Positions 23,568 through 35,000 of a DNA stretch of 64,000 nt are shown here, piece after piece. The DNA is taken from positions 32,875,501 to 32,939,500 of the forward strand of contig JAPYXD010000710.1 in assembly GCA_030998225.1 (NCBI GenBank). The letters are read 5' to 3'. The position numbers were made by a program, and so were the translations under genes. The DNA is from Diplolepis rosae. Its lineage: Eukaryota; Arthropoda; Insecta; Hymenoptera; Diplolepididae. Under the pieces are notes generated by a model, which saw only the letters and a list, made by a program, of their open reading frames with translations, had not been told where the DNA came from and made no database searches. Numbering within the stretch: the first letter of the stretch is position 1; each line of letters begins with the position of its first letter.

Positions 23568-26500
23568 CACTGAGAGAAAGTATTAGTCGTGATTACCGAT
23601 TTTTTTTTGTAAAAAACGGTCACAAGTATGTTTTTTACTCTGTATCATCTAAGCACCTTAGTTCTTACAGCTAGATTAACTGAGTAGCAATGATTAAAAT
23701 TTTTAGTAAAACTTACAAAATCCGAATAGTCGGTCCATTTTGTCCGGGACTATTTTCATGCATTCCCACATTGTATCGAGCTTATAATAGATGTTACCAA
23801 TACGTTTTTGTAAAACTTACTAATTGCGTTAATTGCTATTACTATTTGTCCAGTTTATTTATTACAAAAATATATATTTTTTCGACACAACGGAGAAAAG
23901 TTGTATTAAAAACTATTCCAATATCTTAATTAGAAACTGATTAATTTTTTTATCCTTACATGATTAAAATAGTAATTCCAACATTGAAAAAAATGTTAAA
24001 TTTACCATTCTATCTATTTTATTTTTGTTAATGTCGATGGGAACTTTCTTAGGTTAGAATTGTTTAGGAGAAAAACTTTTTTAATTATTTCTTAGAAAGA
24101 TTTGTGTCGATCAGTCAGGGTATAAAATTAAGAAACGAAAGACAGAATGTTGCGTTGTCAAGTGCGACGTTTCGTTGGCATGGGTACACACAAAAAACAC
24201 TTGAAAAAAACACATCTTATGAAACCAATAACAAATAAATAATACGAAAACAGACAATGATTACCATAATAAATAAGTTAAAATAATTTATAAAAGTCAC
24301 ATAACGTTAATAATTAAAAGCTGAGTCCGTCATTATAATAGGTGTTAGACGAACAAACAGAGTTTGTAAACTAAGGGAATACATCGACGAGAATTTATAG
24401 TATAAGTTAACAACGAAGAAACTAACACAAATAAGAGCCAATGTGTAAGAAATTCAAACCTAAATTCAATCACGAATCTAATAATTTTAATAATGGGAAG
24501 TAAATTCTATTTAAAGTAAATATGTCCTCCTTTTTGTTGATACTAAATTTGTTGCATTTTATATGAATCATCTCAGATGTTAGTCTTTTTTTATAATCAG
24601 ATTCGTAATCAATAATTTTAACATGTTCCCAATCAAACTCGTGATTAAATTCAGCCCGATGTTTAAATACGACAGATTCGCTATTTTTGTTGTTTTTATG
24701 TTCATTAATACGAGTTTTTAGAGATCTTTTCGTTTCACCTATATATATGGCAGGACAGTTATGACACTTGAAGCTATAAACAATGTTAGTTTGTTGCCAT
24801 TTTTCTGTGAAATCCTTACCTAATTTAATAATTGAATTTAAACTTTTTTCCACTAACGGAATCGTAGAAATGTTATATTTTTTTAAATTTTGGATAATGT
24901 TATAAAATTATTATTTGAAAAGGGAAGACAAACTTTTTGTTGGTATTTTCGTGGGCATAAAGAGTTATTACTAATGTTGGAATTGTCAGAAGAGTGATAT
25001 TTAATTTTATTCAAATGTTTTTCAATGTTCTTACCAATGAAATTAATTGGATAATCATTGTTAATTAAAAGTTGTTTAACTTTTTTTAAATTGGTATGAT
25101 GAAAGGATTCATGGGACAACAAAATCGCTCTATCTATCAAGTTGTATACAATATTTTTTTTCTGTTGTAGTGGATGATTTGAAAAGTAATTGATAAATCT
25201 ACCAGATGCAGTTGGCTTCTGGAACCAGTTAGTGATAATATGGTTGTCGCTAGAGATGAGAGTCATATCTAAGAAATTAATTGAATTGTTTTTCTGTAAT
25301 TCGTGAGTAAATTTTAAATTTTGATGATAGGAGTTAAAAGTATTGATGATTAACTCAATATGTTTTTTTTTGTACACACAAAATGGTGTCATCAACGTAT
25401 CTGTAATAAAAGAGGAGAGAGCAATTATGGTTATCTTTTGAAATTCGTAAGCGTAATCTTGTCGTCGAAAGTAAAATATGTGTTATTAAAAAGAAATTTA
25501 GTACAATTAATAATTTCATTAAACGGAATATTACAATTGTTATGAATATAATGACATCTACGCTCTAAACTCTCCAAAACCAAATCACAGGGTATATTAG
25601 TAAACAATGAACTAACATCGAGTGAGATTAAAACATGATCATCGAGAAGGTTAACATTTGTTAATTTACTTTTTAGTTCGAAACTATTATTTATATGAGA
25701 GTTAGGGGCTTTTATAATCTCTTTCAGTTCCTGATATATGATTTTGGCTAAAAAATGTGTAGGACTGTTAATCAACGAGATGATAGGGCGGAATGGCAAA
25801 TCTATTTTGTGAATTTTGGGTAAACCATAACATTTCGCTAATACAGTATTCGTTAAGGTGAGTTGGTTATTATGAAATTTGTGTTTTAAAAAACTGTTGT
25901 CATTGAGACTCTTAAGAACCTTGTGAGTGTTATCTTGCAACTTTTTTAGGGGATTTTTTTGAATTAGAATGTAAGTAGAAGTGTCGGAAAGAAGGTTGAG
26001 CATTTTTGTATAGTAAGTAGATTTTTGTAAGCATACCGTGACATTGCCTTTATCTGCATTTGTAAAGAAAATGTCCGGATTATTTTTTAAAAAAATTTTT
26101 GTGGTTTTTAATTTTTTGGAAAATATTCTATCTTCATTAGAAATATGAGATTGTTTCTTTAAATTATTATTAATATTGTCAGTGACTTTTTTTCTAATTT
26201 CATTTTTGAGATTCTCTTGGATATCTAAAGAAATGAGGGACGACTCTAAATTCTTAATAGTGTCAATGACATTTTGTTTTGAAATTTTGTGCAAAATACT
26301 ATGGTCAGGACCCAGGGAAACAATGTCAATCACTTCGTTGGGTATAACTGTTTCAGTAAAAATATTGTTTTTCAAAATGTAACAAAGGATGATAATTGTT
26401 GAGAGGTTTTTCATCAAAAACTGCACAACATTTTACAATTATACTTTAAAACCACCATGATTTAATTCTTCTCATTTTGATGAAGAACAAAAACAAAATT

Positions 26501-26739
26501 TTAAGAAATCAATATATGTAACGATTTCAAAACGATTCAAAACAGTTGATAAGCAGGTAAAATCTAATTCGTCTGTACAATTATTTCTTGAAGATCAATT
26601 TTACAAAAAAAATTAGTAGCATACTTAGTTCCATGGACTTTTGAGCATTGGTAAGTTTTACAAAATTTTTGGTACTGCTTACTAAAAATAAATAGTTGCG
26701 ACCTTTTAGTCAGCACAACTAATAGGATTTCTCTCAGTG
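23568..26739. mobile_element. 3.2 kb TA-flanked inverted-repeat element hosting a Penelope relic
   Basis: Begins CACTGAGAGAAA and ends TTTCTCTCAGTG, with TA immediately outside each end (23566-23567 and 26740-26741). The inverted similarity continues to about 30 bp (TATTAGT). The ends match the small CACTGAGAAA family elsewhere in the window. The interior holds the Penelope-like pseudogene, most simply explained by a retroelement insertion into a short inverted-repeat element. Confidence 0.6.
24470..26426 (-). pseudogene. Penelope-like retroelement polyprotein (RT + GIY-YIG), frameshifted
   Basis: Remnant of a Penelope-like element, which would copy its RNA into DNA and cut the target with a GIY-YIG endonuclease. 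The 5' segment (26426-25431) holds NADKGN (about residue 123) and YGLPKIHK (about residue 200), diagnostic of Penelope RT, then SLDVSSLFTNIP, RT motif A. The catalytic RYVDDTILCV lies at about 25402-25373 in a second frame. The RT thumb/linker (25395-24883) is in a third frame. The endonuclease (24853-24470) is again in the YVDD frame and has the VYS...YIGETKRSLKTRINEHK core at residues ~24-52. At least three frameshifts make it non-functional, although each domain remains recognisable. On the same strand near 24174, CCAACGAAACGTCGC may be the 3' half of a decayed hammerhead motif. Confidence 0.9.
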
Positions 26740-26741
26740 TA

Positions 26742-28960
26742 CATTTTTAAAGAGGAAATTGAACAAATTTAAGGAAATTAGAGGTGATTTTACGAAATTT
26801 AACTATTGATACTCCTTTTTATAATTTAATGAGTAAATTAAAAACAAAAATCAATTACTACTCCATGACAATTATAATACGTTAAAACCCATAGCACCTT
26901 GAGTGAAAATGACTCATGGATAACAAGATACCTCGTTAAGAAAGCACTTGTTACAGAACATCAGGAAAATAAATCTCTGTTACTTCATACATACTTCTGT
27001 GGCGCCGTCCCTTGATAAATTTCTTGCATCTATCCTCTCGCTTTTTTCTCACGTTGCGAGAAATCCAGCAAAGTCATTGCAGCAATGAATGAAAATCGAT
27101 AGTGCCGACAAGAGATGATCTTCAAAGGTTTGTGTACATCATTTGTGTGTTACGATCTTCGTCGAAACCATAGAGATCGAAGGCTTCGAAGTCTTTAAAA
27201 TAAGACAGATGAGATCGAGACACCAAAAGTAGATCAAGGCTAAGGCGAGGCATTATTATTTATCTTCGAGATGAATCTGAGGTTTCTTCAGGAACCTCTT
27301 AAATTATGTTTATGATTTATTTTATTTCTCAGTTCGTTGCTTCTGAGGCTCTAAAGTTTGTTTTTTTTTCTATTTAAAGGCAGAATTTAACAGATTGTTA
27401 TGATATTAACCAATTATCAAACAAAAGTTATTTTCTTTACCTAGGCTTGGTAATCAATTAGGATTAATTTTTTAGAATACGACTGATTCAAAGATACTAT
27501 TTGCTCATTTAAATGAAATTTATTAAACAACCTTTTCATTAAAAACTCAATGAAACAAAGAATCCATTTAGAAAAGTGTCTCTTTTTATCTAAGATAAAT
27601 ATCTTTTGTAAAAAAATAATTTTTACACATAAAACTTGGTTGAAAGATTCTGTCACAAGTTATTTGCACAGTCGTTTTGATTACCAGTTGACAGAATTAG
27701 GTAAAATAGTGGTGAGATTATTAATAATTATTTGAAATAAGTGTAAAATGAAACCAAAATAGATATTAATAGCCAAAATAGAGGTTGTCTGTATTCTAAA
27801 ATTTAAAGTTCTTTTATATTTCTTCATAGCTCTTCTTTCGTTTTCAATAAAAATACTTGTTATTTAATTCATTATCCAAATTGTCTTCACACCTGTTTTT
27901 CATCAAATTAGATTTTTAAGAAGAAATAGTTGTCAAGTTTGAAAAAAACATTCGTAAACAACATGATGTGAGCTCAACGCTATTATTGGAACTGAAGTGT
28001 TCGATTTCTGCAAAATTATACAGTGAATTTATACATTTTACGATATAGGATGAAATTTGAAGATAGTTTTACGCAAAACGCGTTCACGCAAGAAGTTAGG
28101 ACGGTAATTTTGAACGAGGCAATTAAATGTAATGAGTTCTTCCTCCCTTTCCTTGTTTTGCGTATCAAGGTTTCGTTATTCTTTGGTTAATGCACAATTT
28201 TGCCATAGCTAAAGCCAGAAAAGAGCAATGAATTTCAATTCCATCGCAAAAATCAATGTGCATTGTCTATGAGCCAAATAACTGATTTACAATAAAAATG
28301 TATTCAATTTTGATTGGCAATTGGCAAAACCTTAATAACTTAAATTTTCATTCCTTGACGTTTGGATCAAAGATATTCCCTTAACATTTTCGGTTAAGCA
28401 ATAATCATTTATATTCAAAGAAATGCATACATTAAAATTGATTTTGAATTTTTGAAGCTTTTTTTACCAATATATGATCTACGGCTTCAAAATGCAGATC
28501 AATATTATGAGCTCACGTTGTCTCATCCATTCTAAAATATTTTGAATAATCTCAAGTATAAATTTTCCTCAAATCAAATCATTTCAGGTTAGTAATTTTT
28601 TGTATTTGTTTTTAAATAACTTCCTATATGAATTTTATGATACCTTTATTTGGTCAGAAGAAAGAAATGAAAAATAATGCAAAGAGTGTTTAAGATTGTA
28701 TAATTTTATATAGAATCAATTTCGGTTAAAATTAGAATACAAATATAAAACTATTTGAAAGCATATTTACCCTTTCTTTGCATCTGTGAACAATGATTTT
28801 CGACTGAATTGCGAAAGCGGCCCTGAGGCTATCACTTCAGGTGGTTTGCGAATGGGGCCTTTAATTTTAGTAACCTTATAGGGAGAGAAGGTCATTCGTC
28901 CTTTAAAAAGCAGACGCTCTTGACCGACACCAGTGTCAGATTTTGATATGAGTGGTGGCG
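26742..28960. other. Gene-free AT-rich intergenic stretch
   Basis: No convincing gene, RNA or bounded repeat was recognised over 2.2 kb. The last few hundred bases are the 5' flank of the cuticular gene at 29053 and are slightly GC-richer near 28810-28960. Confidence 0.5.
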
Positions 28961-28962
28961 CA

Positions 28963-29001
28963 TATATAAGAAGAACTTTTCGTCTCAGTTGATCATCAGT
29001 T
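28963..29001 (+). promoter_or_regulatory. TATA box and initiator of cuticular gene 2
   Basis: TATATAAG at 28963-28970, with TCAGTT at both 28985-28990 and 28996-29001. The second places the start 35 nt downstream of the TATA. The ATG lies at 29053. Confidence 0.7.
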
Positions 29002-29052
29002 GCAAACAGTCTGAAAAACTTGTACGATCGAATAAATCAAGAAAATAGAAAC

Positions 29053-29388
29053 ATGTTCAAATTCGTGATTTTGGCAACAATCTTCGCCAGCGCTTTCGCT
29101 GCGCCAGGATTTATAAGTGCGCCCGTTGCAGTTGCACCAGTGGCACCAGTGGCACCTGTCATTGCAACTCCCGTCATCAAGACGCCAGTTATCGCCACTC
29201 CAGGCTTCGTCAAGACTTCCGCAGTTTTGGCCCCAGGACCTACGCTTGTCAAGACTGCACCTCTGTACGCTCCAGCTGTTCCAGTTTCTGCACTTGCTCC
29301 AGTTGTCAAGACTCATGTAGTGGCTCCTGCTCCCATCATCGCTGGCCCTGCCATTATCAAAACTCAACCGCTTACTTTCGTCCACTAA
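29053..29388 (+). CDS. Ala/Pro/Val-rich low-complexity cuticular protein
   Basis: Single-exon gene of 111 codons encoding a small secreted protein, probably structural cuticle. The start at 29053 is preferred over the in-frame ATG at 29020 because it gives a textbook signal peptide (MFKFVILATIFASAFA, cleavage before APG) and lies downstream of the TATA/initiator pair. The mature part is APVAVAPVAPV-type repeats alternating with 'VIKTPVIATP', 'VKTSAVLAPG' and 'IIKTQP' blocks and ends TFVH. No Rebers-Riddiford domain. The signal peptide resembles those at 46212 and 53421 (MFKFVIL / MYKFVIV), implying common ancestry. AATAAA follows at 29452-29457. Longer open frames on the other strand here are shadows of its repetitive codons. 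Confidence 0.88.
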   Translation: MFKFVILATIFASAFAAPGFISAPVAVAPVAPVAPVIATPVIKTPVIATPGFVKTSAVLAPGPTLVKTAPLYAPAVPVSALAPVVKTHVVAPAPIIAGPAIIKTQPLTFVH

Positions 29389-29451
29389 TTTTCACGTCAG
29401 CCTGCTAAGTATTACTTATTTATTGGAAAATGGTCAAAAAAGCTGTTCTGT

Positions 29452-29457
29452 AATAAA
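29452..29457 (+). terminator. Polyadenylation signal of cuticular gene 2
   Basis: AATAAA 64 nt after the stop codon. Confidence 0.75.
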
Positions 29458-30175
29458 ATTCTAAGTTCTGTGCATAATTGGTGTTGTCATTTATTTATCC
29501 TGATTGTTTTGTTAAAATCTAAGTCATTTAGAGAAATAATTAATAATTTCAGATGAAAACCAAGACAATTGTAGTCATTTAAAATATTGAAGGTACAGAT
29601 ACACTGCTGAGGAACATTTTCATTAATTAAAAAAAGGCTTTGAATGAAAAATTTTCTGCATTTATATGCAATAAAAGAAAGTTTCTTCCATTTTTTAGAC
29701 AAAAAAAATTTATTTTGAATGCTAGGAATTTCTGTTAACTTTATCCAAAACACAACCAAATTATCATTCTTTGCTATTACTCAAAATTCTAAAACGTTCA
29801 ATAATTTTTCGCCACATGCAACTGATGCATAAGATTTCAGTATATGTTTCTAGAAATATTCTTATAGTTTCAGTAAAAAATTTGTACGAAATGGAAGTCG
29901 AAAAATTCACCACAAGCCAAAAAAACACGGAAAGTTCCATCAACAATCAAAGCAATGCTCATTACATTCTTCGATAGCAAAGGAATTATTCACAGATATT
30001 ATCTCGAGGTTTTGAAGCATCTGATGAAAATTATTCAGGTATCTTGTTTCAATGATGTTTTACATGGCCAGTCTCGAAACTTATTTGTCACACTGTATAT
30101 AGTATTCAATTCGTCTCTTAGGGGGCGTTCACATAATACGTCTTTACAATACAAACTGCTAAATTTTACATTTTT
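29458..30175. other. Intergenic, no gene recognised
   Basis: AT-rich. Several overlapping short open frames on both strands have no recognisable motif and are not supported. Confidence 0.5.
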
Positions 30176-30372
30176 ATCACATGAGAAAGTATTGGTTCTA
30201 AGTGAAAAATGACTCGGAATTTTCATCAAATCTTTAATTTTGAGACCCCCTAAATCAGAAAAAACGGTTCTTACGAAAGTGTCTGTCTGTCTGCCTGACG
30301 TCTGTGGACATGATAACTCTCGATAGAACCATCGGATTGGATTGAAATTTGGCAAACCTTTTGAGGACCCGA
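30176..30372 (+). repeat. Dispersed repeat with TCTGTCTGTCTG core, copy 1
   Basis: Contains AAAGTGTCTGTCTGTCTGCC followed by GATAACTCTCGATAGAA and ATCGGATTGGATTGAAATTTGGC. The copy at 34550-34762 is its reverse complement over most of its length. This kind of sequence is common in arthropod genomes as a dispersed repeat. No coding function. Confidence 0.7.
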
Positions 30373-31424
30373 AAAAAAAAACGAGTTCGTTAAGGGAGTT
30401 ACTCACCTACCCGCCTAGTCAAAACAGGGTTAAACACGTAGGTTGACTACAGTAGTACTTGATCTGGCAACGTCGCATCTTGTTTGTTCGTGTGCGCACG
30501 GGTGTTACTTTTAGAACCCACCTTTGAATGTTATTAAAGTTGATAACTATTCCTGAACATCTTATCTTTCTACTGTTCAAATACCGATATGATCTGTTCT
30601 TCAGTTAAAAAGATTTCAATGATAATGCACGACAAACACCGCGATTTCTCATAAGAGCCCACGTTGAATCAACTAGAGAGGCGCAAAATAGAAATACGAA
30701 TATGTCACTAAAAAACCCACCTCAGACCTTGAAATTTCGGACGGATAATTTTTTTATTATATTCTAACGCTCTGCAAAGTTTAAGATGTTTCTGTTCGTT
30801 AATTCTTCATCCTGAGTGACTCCCTTAACCAGCCATTTGTTACTAATGCTTCTGGTTTTATTCATAAGGAAAACCTTTGTAAAAAAAACATTTAATTTTC
30901 TCGGGAAAATATATGTACGAGTTACGTCAAAAATATTATGATACAAAATTCTTTATCTTAAAGGGATCTACAAATTTACTACTGAAAATTATCTTAAAGG
31001 ACATATATCTTTTGTTTACCAATGAAAAATGTTAATAAAAATAAAGCCTTTTGGTTGCTAAAAAAATTATATGATACGAAAAAAATTTTGCAGACAAAAT
31101 TGTTCATCTCAAGAAGATATTTTCGTTTAAATTGTAAAAAACGTTATCAACAATGATAAATTCTTCTTTACACCAAATCTTTGCGAGATATTGAAAGAAT
31201 GTCAGCATAGAAAATTATTAGTTTTAAACAAATTTAGAAATTAGCGTTTTACGTCACGGCATGTGACGATGGAATATAAAAGAAAATAAAGATGCATTCC
31301 AATCTTTCGAGCGGCTGAAAGACTGGGTCGCGGGACTTGCTCGGTCTAAAGAGTTGAAACCAACCTTGCTTACGCCAGAATCTCCTTATCGCAAGGCAGA
31401 GCCACTAGGCGATATAAGGAAATC
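30373..31424. other. Intergenic, no gene recognised
   Basis: No supported gene. The last ~150 bases (31270-31424) are noticeably GC-richer than the surroundings and lead into the tRNA-like hairpin, so they may belong to the same transcript or element. Confidence 0.45.
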
Positions 31425-31546
31425 TTTCTGTGGAGAAGGAGATGTCGAACGCCTGTGTAGCTCAGTGGTTAGAGCCTTCGACCGGCAATCGAAAGACCTG
31501 GGTTCGAATCCCAGCGCAGTCGATAGCGTCTGTTTTTCCACAGAAA
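31425..31546 (+). repeat. Long stem enclosing the tRNA-like cloverleaf
   Basis: TTTCTGTGGA at 31425-31434 is perfectly complementary to TCCACAGAAA at 31537-31546. The inner 14-16 nt on each side pair partially. The cloverleaf at 31451-31522 therefore sits on an extended helix. This could be a SINE-like unit or a structured non-coding RNA. Confidence 0.55.
31451..31522 (+). tRNA. tRNA-like sequence (pseudo-tRNA or SINE head)
   Basis: A 72-nt cloverleaf can be drawn: acceptor GCCTGTG/CGCAGTC (one mismatch, one G-T pair), D arm GCTC-AGTGGTTA-GAGC, anticodon arm TTCGA-CCGGCAA-TCGAA, T arm CTGGG-TTCGAAT-CCCAG. Pol III box A (TAGCTCAGTGG) and box B (GGTTCGAATCC) are intact. Anticodon position reads GGC, formally Ala, but base 33 is C instead of the nearly invariant U, and GGC is not the normal eukaryotic Ala anticodon. 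Decoding function is therefore doubtful; a tRNA-derived SINE or a structured RNA is more likely. Confidence 0.55.
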
Positions 31547-32011
31547 TATTTTTCAAATTTTTTAAATATCTGAATTCATTTGCATTATTTGCGATATAAG
31601 AGTTTGAAATTTTCTACGAGAACAGCTGTCGACAACATATCCAATCTGATACGCAACTAGTGATCCTCCGATTATGTAGGCAGTTACAAAAATTTCAAAC
31701 TCAACTAATTAATGAGAAATATTATAAAAATAATAAAATACATACTTTTGTAAGAGGAAAACATCATAAAAAGATATGACGCAATATTTATGGAGATGTT
31801 AGTTCAAATAGGGAAAGGTTAACAAATTTCATAAGTTATTATTAAATCCATCGTAAAATAGATTGTAACATTTATTGACGTAAACTATTAGGTAACGTAA
31901 AAAATTTGCAGATAACAATGGCAAACTGAAGAATATAAAATTTCTCTTTTTAAATACACTTTATAAGAACTCAATATTAATCATTCCTGGAAATTACAAC
32001 AATTAGTGAAA
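31547..32011. other. 5' flank of the serine protease homologue
   Basis: AT-rich. TATA-like sequences TATAAAA (31934-31940) and TATAAG (31962-31967) are candidate promoters; the second is 45 nt before the ATG at 32012, so the first gives the more plausible 5' UTR. Confidence 0.4.
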
Positions 32012-35000
32012 ATGAAGACTAGTATTTCAATTTTGCTATGTGCTTTCATCGCCACCACTTATTCTTTGGGTAAGTGTCTTAAGAAATAAATTATGTTGAT
32101 CAATTCAACGTTTCTATAATAACACTTAAATCGTATCAGGAAAAAATCTACCTTGTTCTTGAGCACATTCTCATCGCGCGCTTCGTGCACGGTCTTATAT
32201 CCTTCGCATGCATTCAAATTTAATTCTTGAAATTTAATATTGAAATTCAAGTGAATTTTATAAAATTGAAAATGTGAATTAATTTTCAATAAAGTTACTC
32301 AATTGGTTTATGATTTCAAATAAAAAAGGAAATTCATTTAACTTAAGGCTCTATCAGCCTTGAACATATTACACGCGCTTCGAGCTCGATTCTTTGCTTC
32401 ATATCTATTAGAGCCACATTTGCATCAAAAATAAAAATTTAAGCGCGACTGCGGCGCTCGCATTGGTCATCGCTCGTCGCGCTCTGAAATATGTTGGTCT
32501 CGCGATTTACGTTCGGTGTTCTATGTCCGTTACATACAAATTACTAAATTCGTCCTCAACTTTTTCTTTGTATTCCGCGGGGAGTTTTGCTTATAAAAAC
32601 GTTTTTTTATTTTTAATTATATAATGTAGACAGTGGCAGAAATTTCAAACTCTGCTAATTAATTCTATATTATAAGCAAAAAATATAACTTCTATGAAAT
32701 TGTCAAAAATGGCCAATGATAGTAATCGTGCTTTCTTTTTGGGCCTTCAAAAGGTATGCAAAATTTCATTCCAATCATGCTTTTTTTAGTGTTTCTTAAT
32801 TCGGACAGTGACATTTGTATGTATTATAAATAAGTTTCCGCCGTTTGACAAAAGTTGGCGTCACCAGTAATTTTTTATTGAAATTGATAGATGTAAAACG
32901 TCACTGTCGTGAGGTTTATATTATATAATATGATATATCATATTAATATCATATATTATATCATATATATATCAATTATATCATATTAATTATATGACCA
33001 CGTCTGTAGAATGGTATTGAGAGTGTCCAATTACGACTCGGTGGAATAGTAACATGTTATAACAATAATATTGATAAATATGGCACGAAAGGTGGTGGAA
33101 AGGGCTGTAGGGGGGAGAGGCCCAGGGGCGGAGCCCCGGTGGAGGTGCAGGGGGCAAAGCCCCTCCGGGGGGTTCGGGGGGCTGTGCCCCCCGAATTGTA
33201 TGAAACGAATTTGATTGAATTTAATAATGTATGGAAAAGTATAAACTTTGGTTAGGTTAATTAAATATTTTTCTGGAATGTAAAATGTTTTTTCTTCAAG
33301 TTTAAAAAATTTTAGGTACAATTTTTGGGGTATTCAGTATTTCAAGAAACAAATTTGATTGAATTTAATAACGTATGGAAAAGTATAAACTTTGATTAGA
33401 TTAATTAAGTATTAGCACTGAGCCCAGAACGTGCGAGATGGCTCCCTGGTGAGCAATGAAGGAGTTAGCTTAATCCCTGCTGTCGCCATCTTGCGGTCCG
33501 ATCAAGTGTTTGCTTGGGGGGAAATATAATCCATTTTTTGCAACTGTGCAGAGGGCGTAAGGAACAAAAGTAAGACATAAGGAACGAAAGTAGGACTTGA
33601 GGAAGAAAACAGATACAATATGAACATGCTGGTCGTAAATGGACAACTTTACAGCCACTCTACAGGGGCTTGAAGTACTACTTTAGTGCCTGTTTTGCAA
33701 AAAATAAATTGTAGTTCCTCAGAATAATTACAAAAATTTGATATTCTATCATAATAAAATTCAAAACATTAAGAAATACAAGATAAATCATAAAGTACCA
33801 TGAACATTTTTTTGGGAATCGAATTTGTTTTTCATGTTTTATATTCCTGATTTTGCAGTATCCAGTTCGTTTCTACTGGAAAGTAAAATAATTGGAGGAG
33901 TGCCAGTAAAAAGAGGAAAAATGACATACGTGGTTTCGTTACAAGTTTTTGGGGAACACATGTTTGGTGGTGCTCTAATTTCTCCAAAAGTCGTTTTAAC
34001 TGGAGCTCATTGTATATATATAATGCATGGATTAGGAGGTGATAGCTGGAAAAATGCTACTGTTTTTGTTTCAATGGATCAATCACTAACATGTGGATCA
34101 ACATATTTTATCAATGTTGCAATTGTCAATCCCTCTTTTATTCTCAGTGATTCTTTAGACACTAGTGATTATGACATTGGAGTCTTAATGGTACGTCAAA
34201 TCCACGGTTCTGATTTTTTAAATAAATTAATTGGTAAAGCAGAAATTATTTGATTTCAAAATCAAATATTCTTCGAACAAAGCTTGCAAGTTTCATATTT
34301 TAGTAGAATCCAAAAGAATTTCAGCACTTGATTATTAAGAAAAAGTATCAGAGAATAAATTTCAATCTGACAAAGTATTTAATTATTATTTCCGTTTGCA
34401 AAAAGCACGGATATAACACTCAGTTTATTTTTTAACAGCATATATGGAGAAATTGCATAATTCTATGTAAATTCATATGAATTTGCTCCTAAAATGCTCC
34501 TATTTTAACAATTTTGGTCGAATGTGGCTGGTTAACGAAATTGTCCTTACTTTTTCGGCTCCGATAAAGTATGCCAAAGCTCAATTCAATCCGATAATTC
34601 TGTCGAGAGTTATCGAGAATACGACCTAAAGACAGACAAACAGACACTTTTGTAAAAACCATTTTTTTCTCACTCAGGGCGTCTCAAAACGTAAAAATTT
34701 CATAAAAATTCCGAAATTGATTTTTCACATAAAACCAATACCTTCTCATATTATGAGAATGTAAAAATGATTACAGCTCAAAACAAAAATTGATCCAGAT
34801 TTGCTATCAACTGTGGAACCTTATTACGACCCTGTTCCCACTCTATCATACGTTACCATAGCTGGATGGGGCTCTTCACGAATTGAGGATGTATCTGGAT
34901 CTATATTGAAAGCGTCTATGTCTAATGTCTTGAACTATATAGAAGTACGCGTTAGAGGAAGCACCTACTGTCGCGGTTTTTTTAATTATGGAAACTTCAA

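Noticed and set aside
28996..29385. Minus-strand open frames of 90 and 129 codons over cuticular gene 2
   Set aside because: Shadows of the Ala/Pro/Val repeat codons; no minus-strand promoter and an unlikely composition.
31354..31599. 81-codon open frame spanning the tRNA-like sequence
   Set aside because: It runs through the Pol III boxes and cloverleaf and has no protein features.
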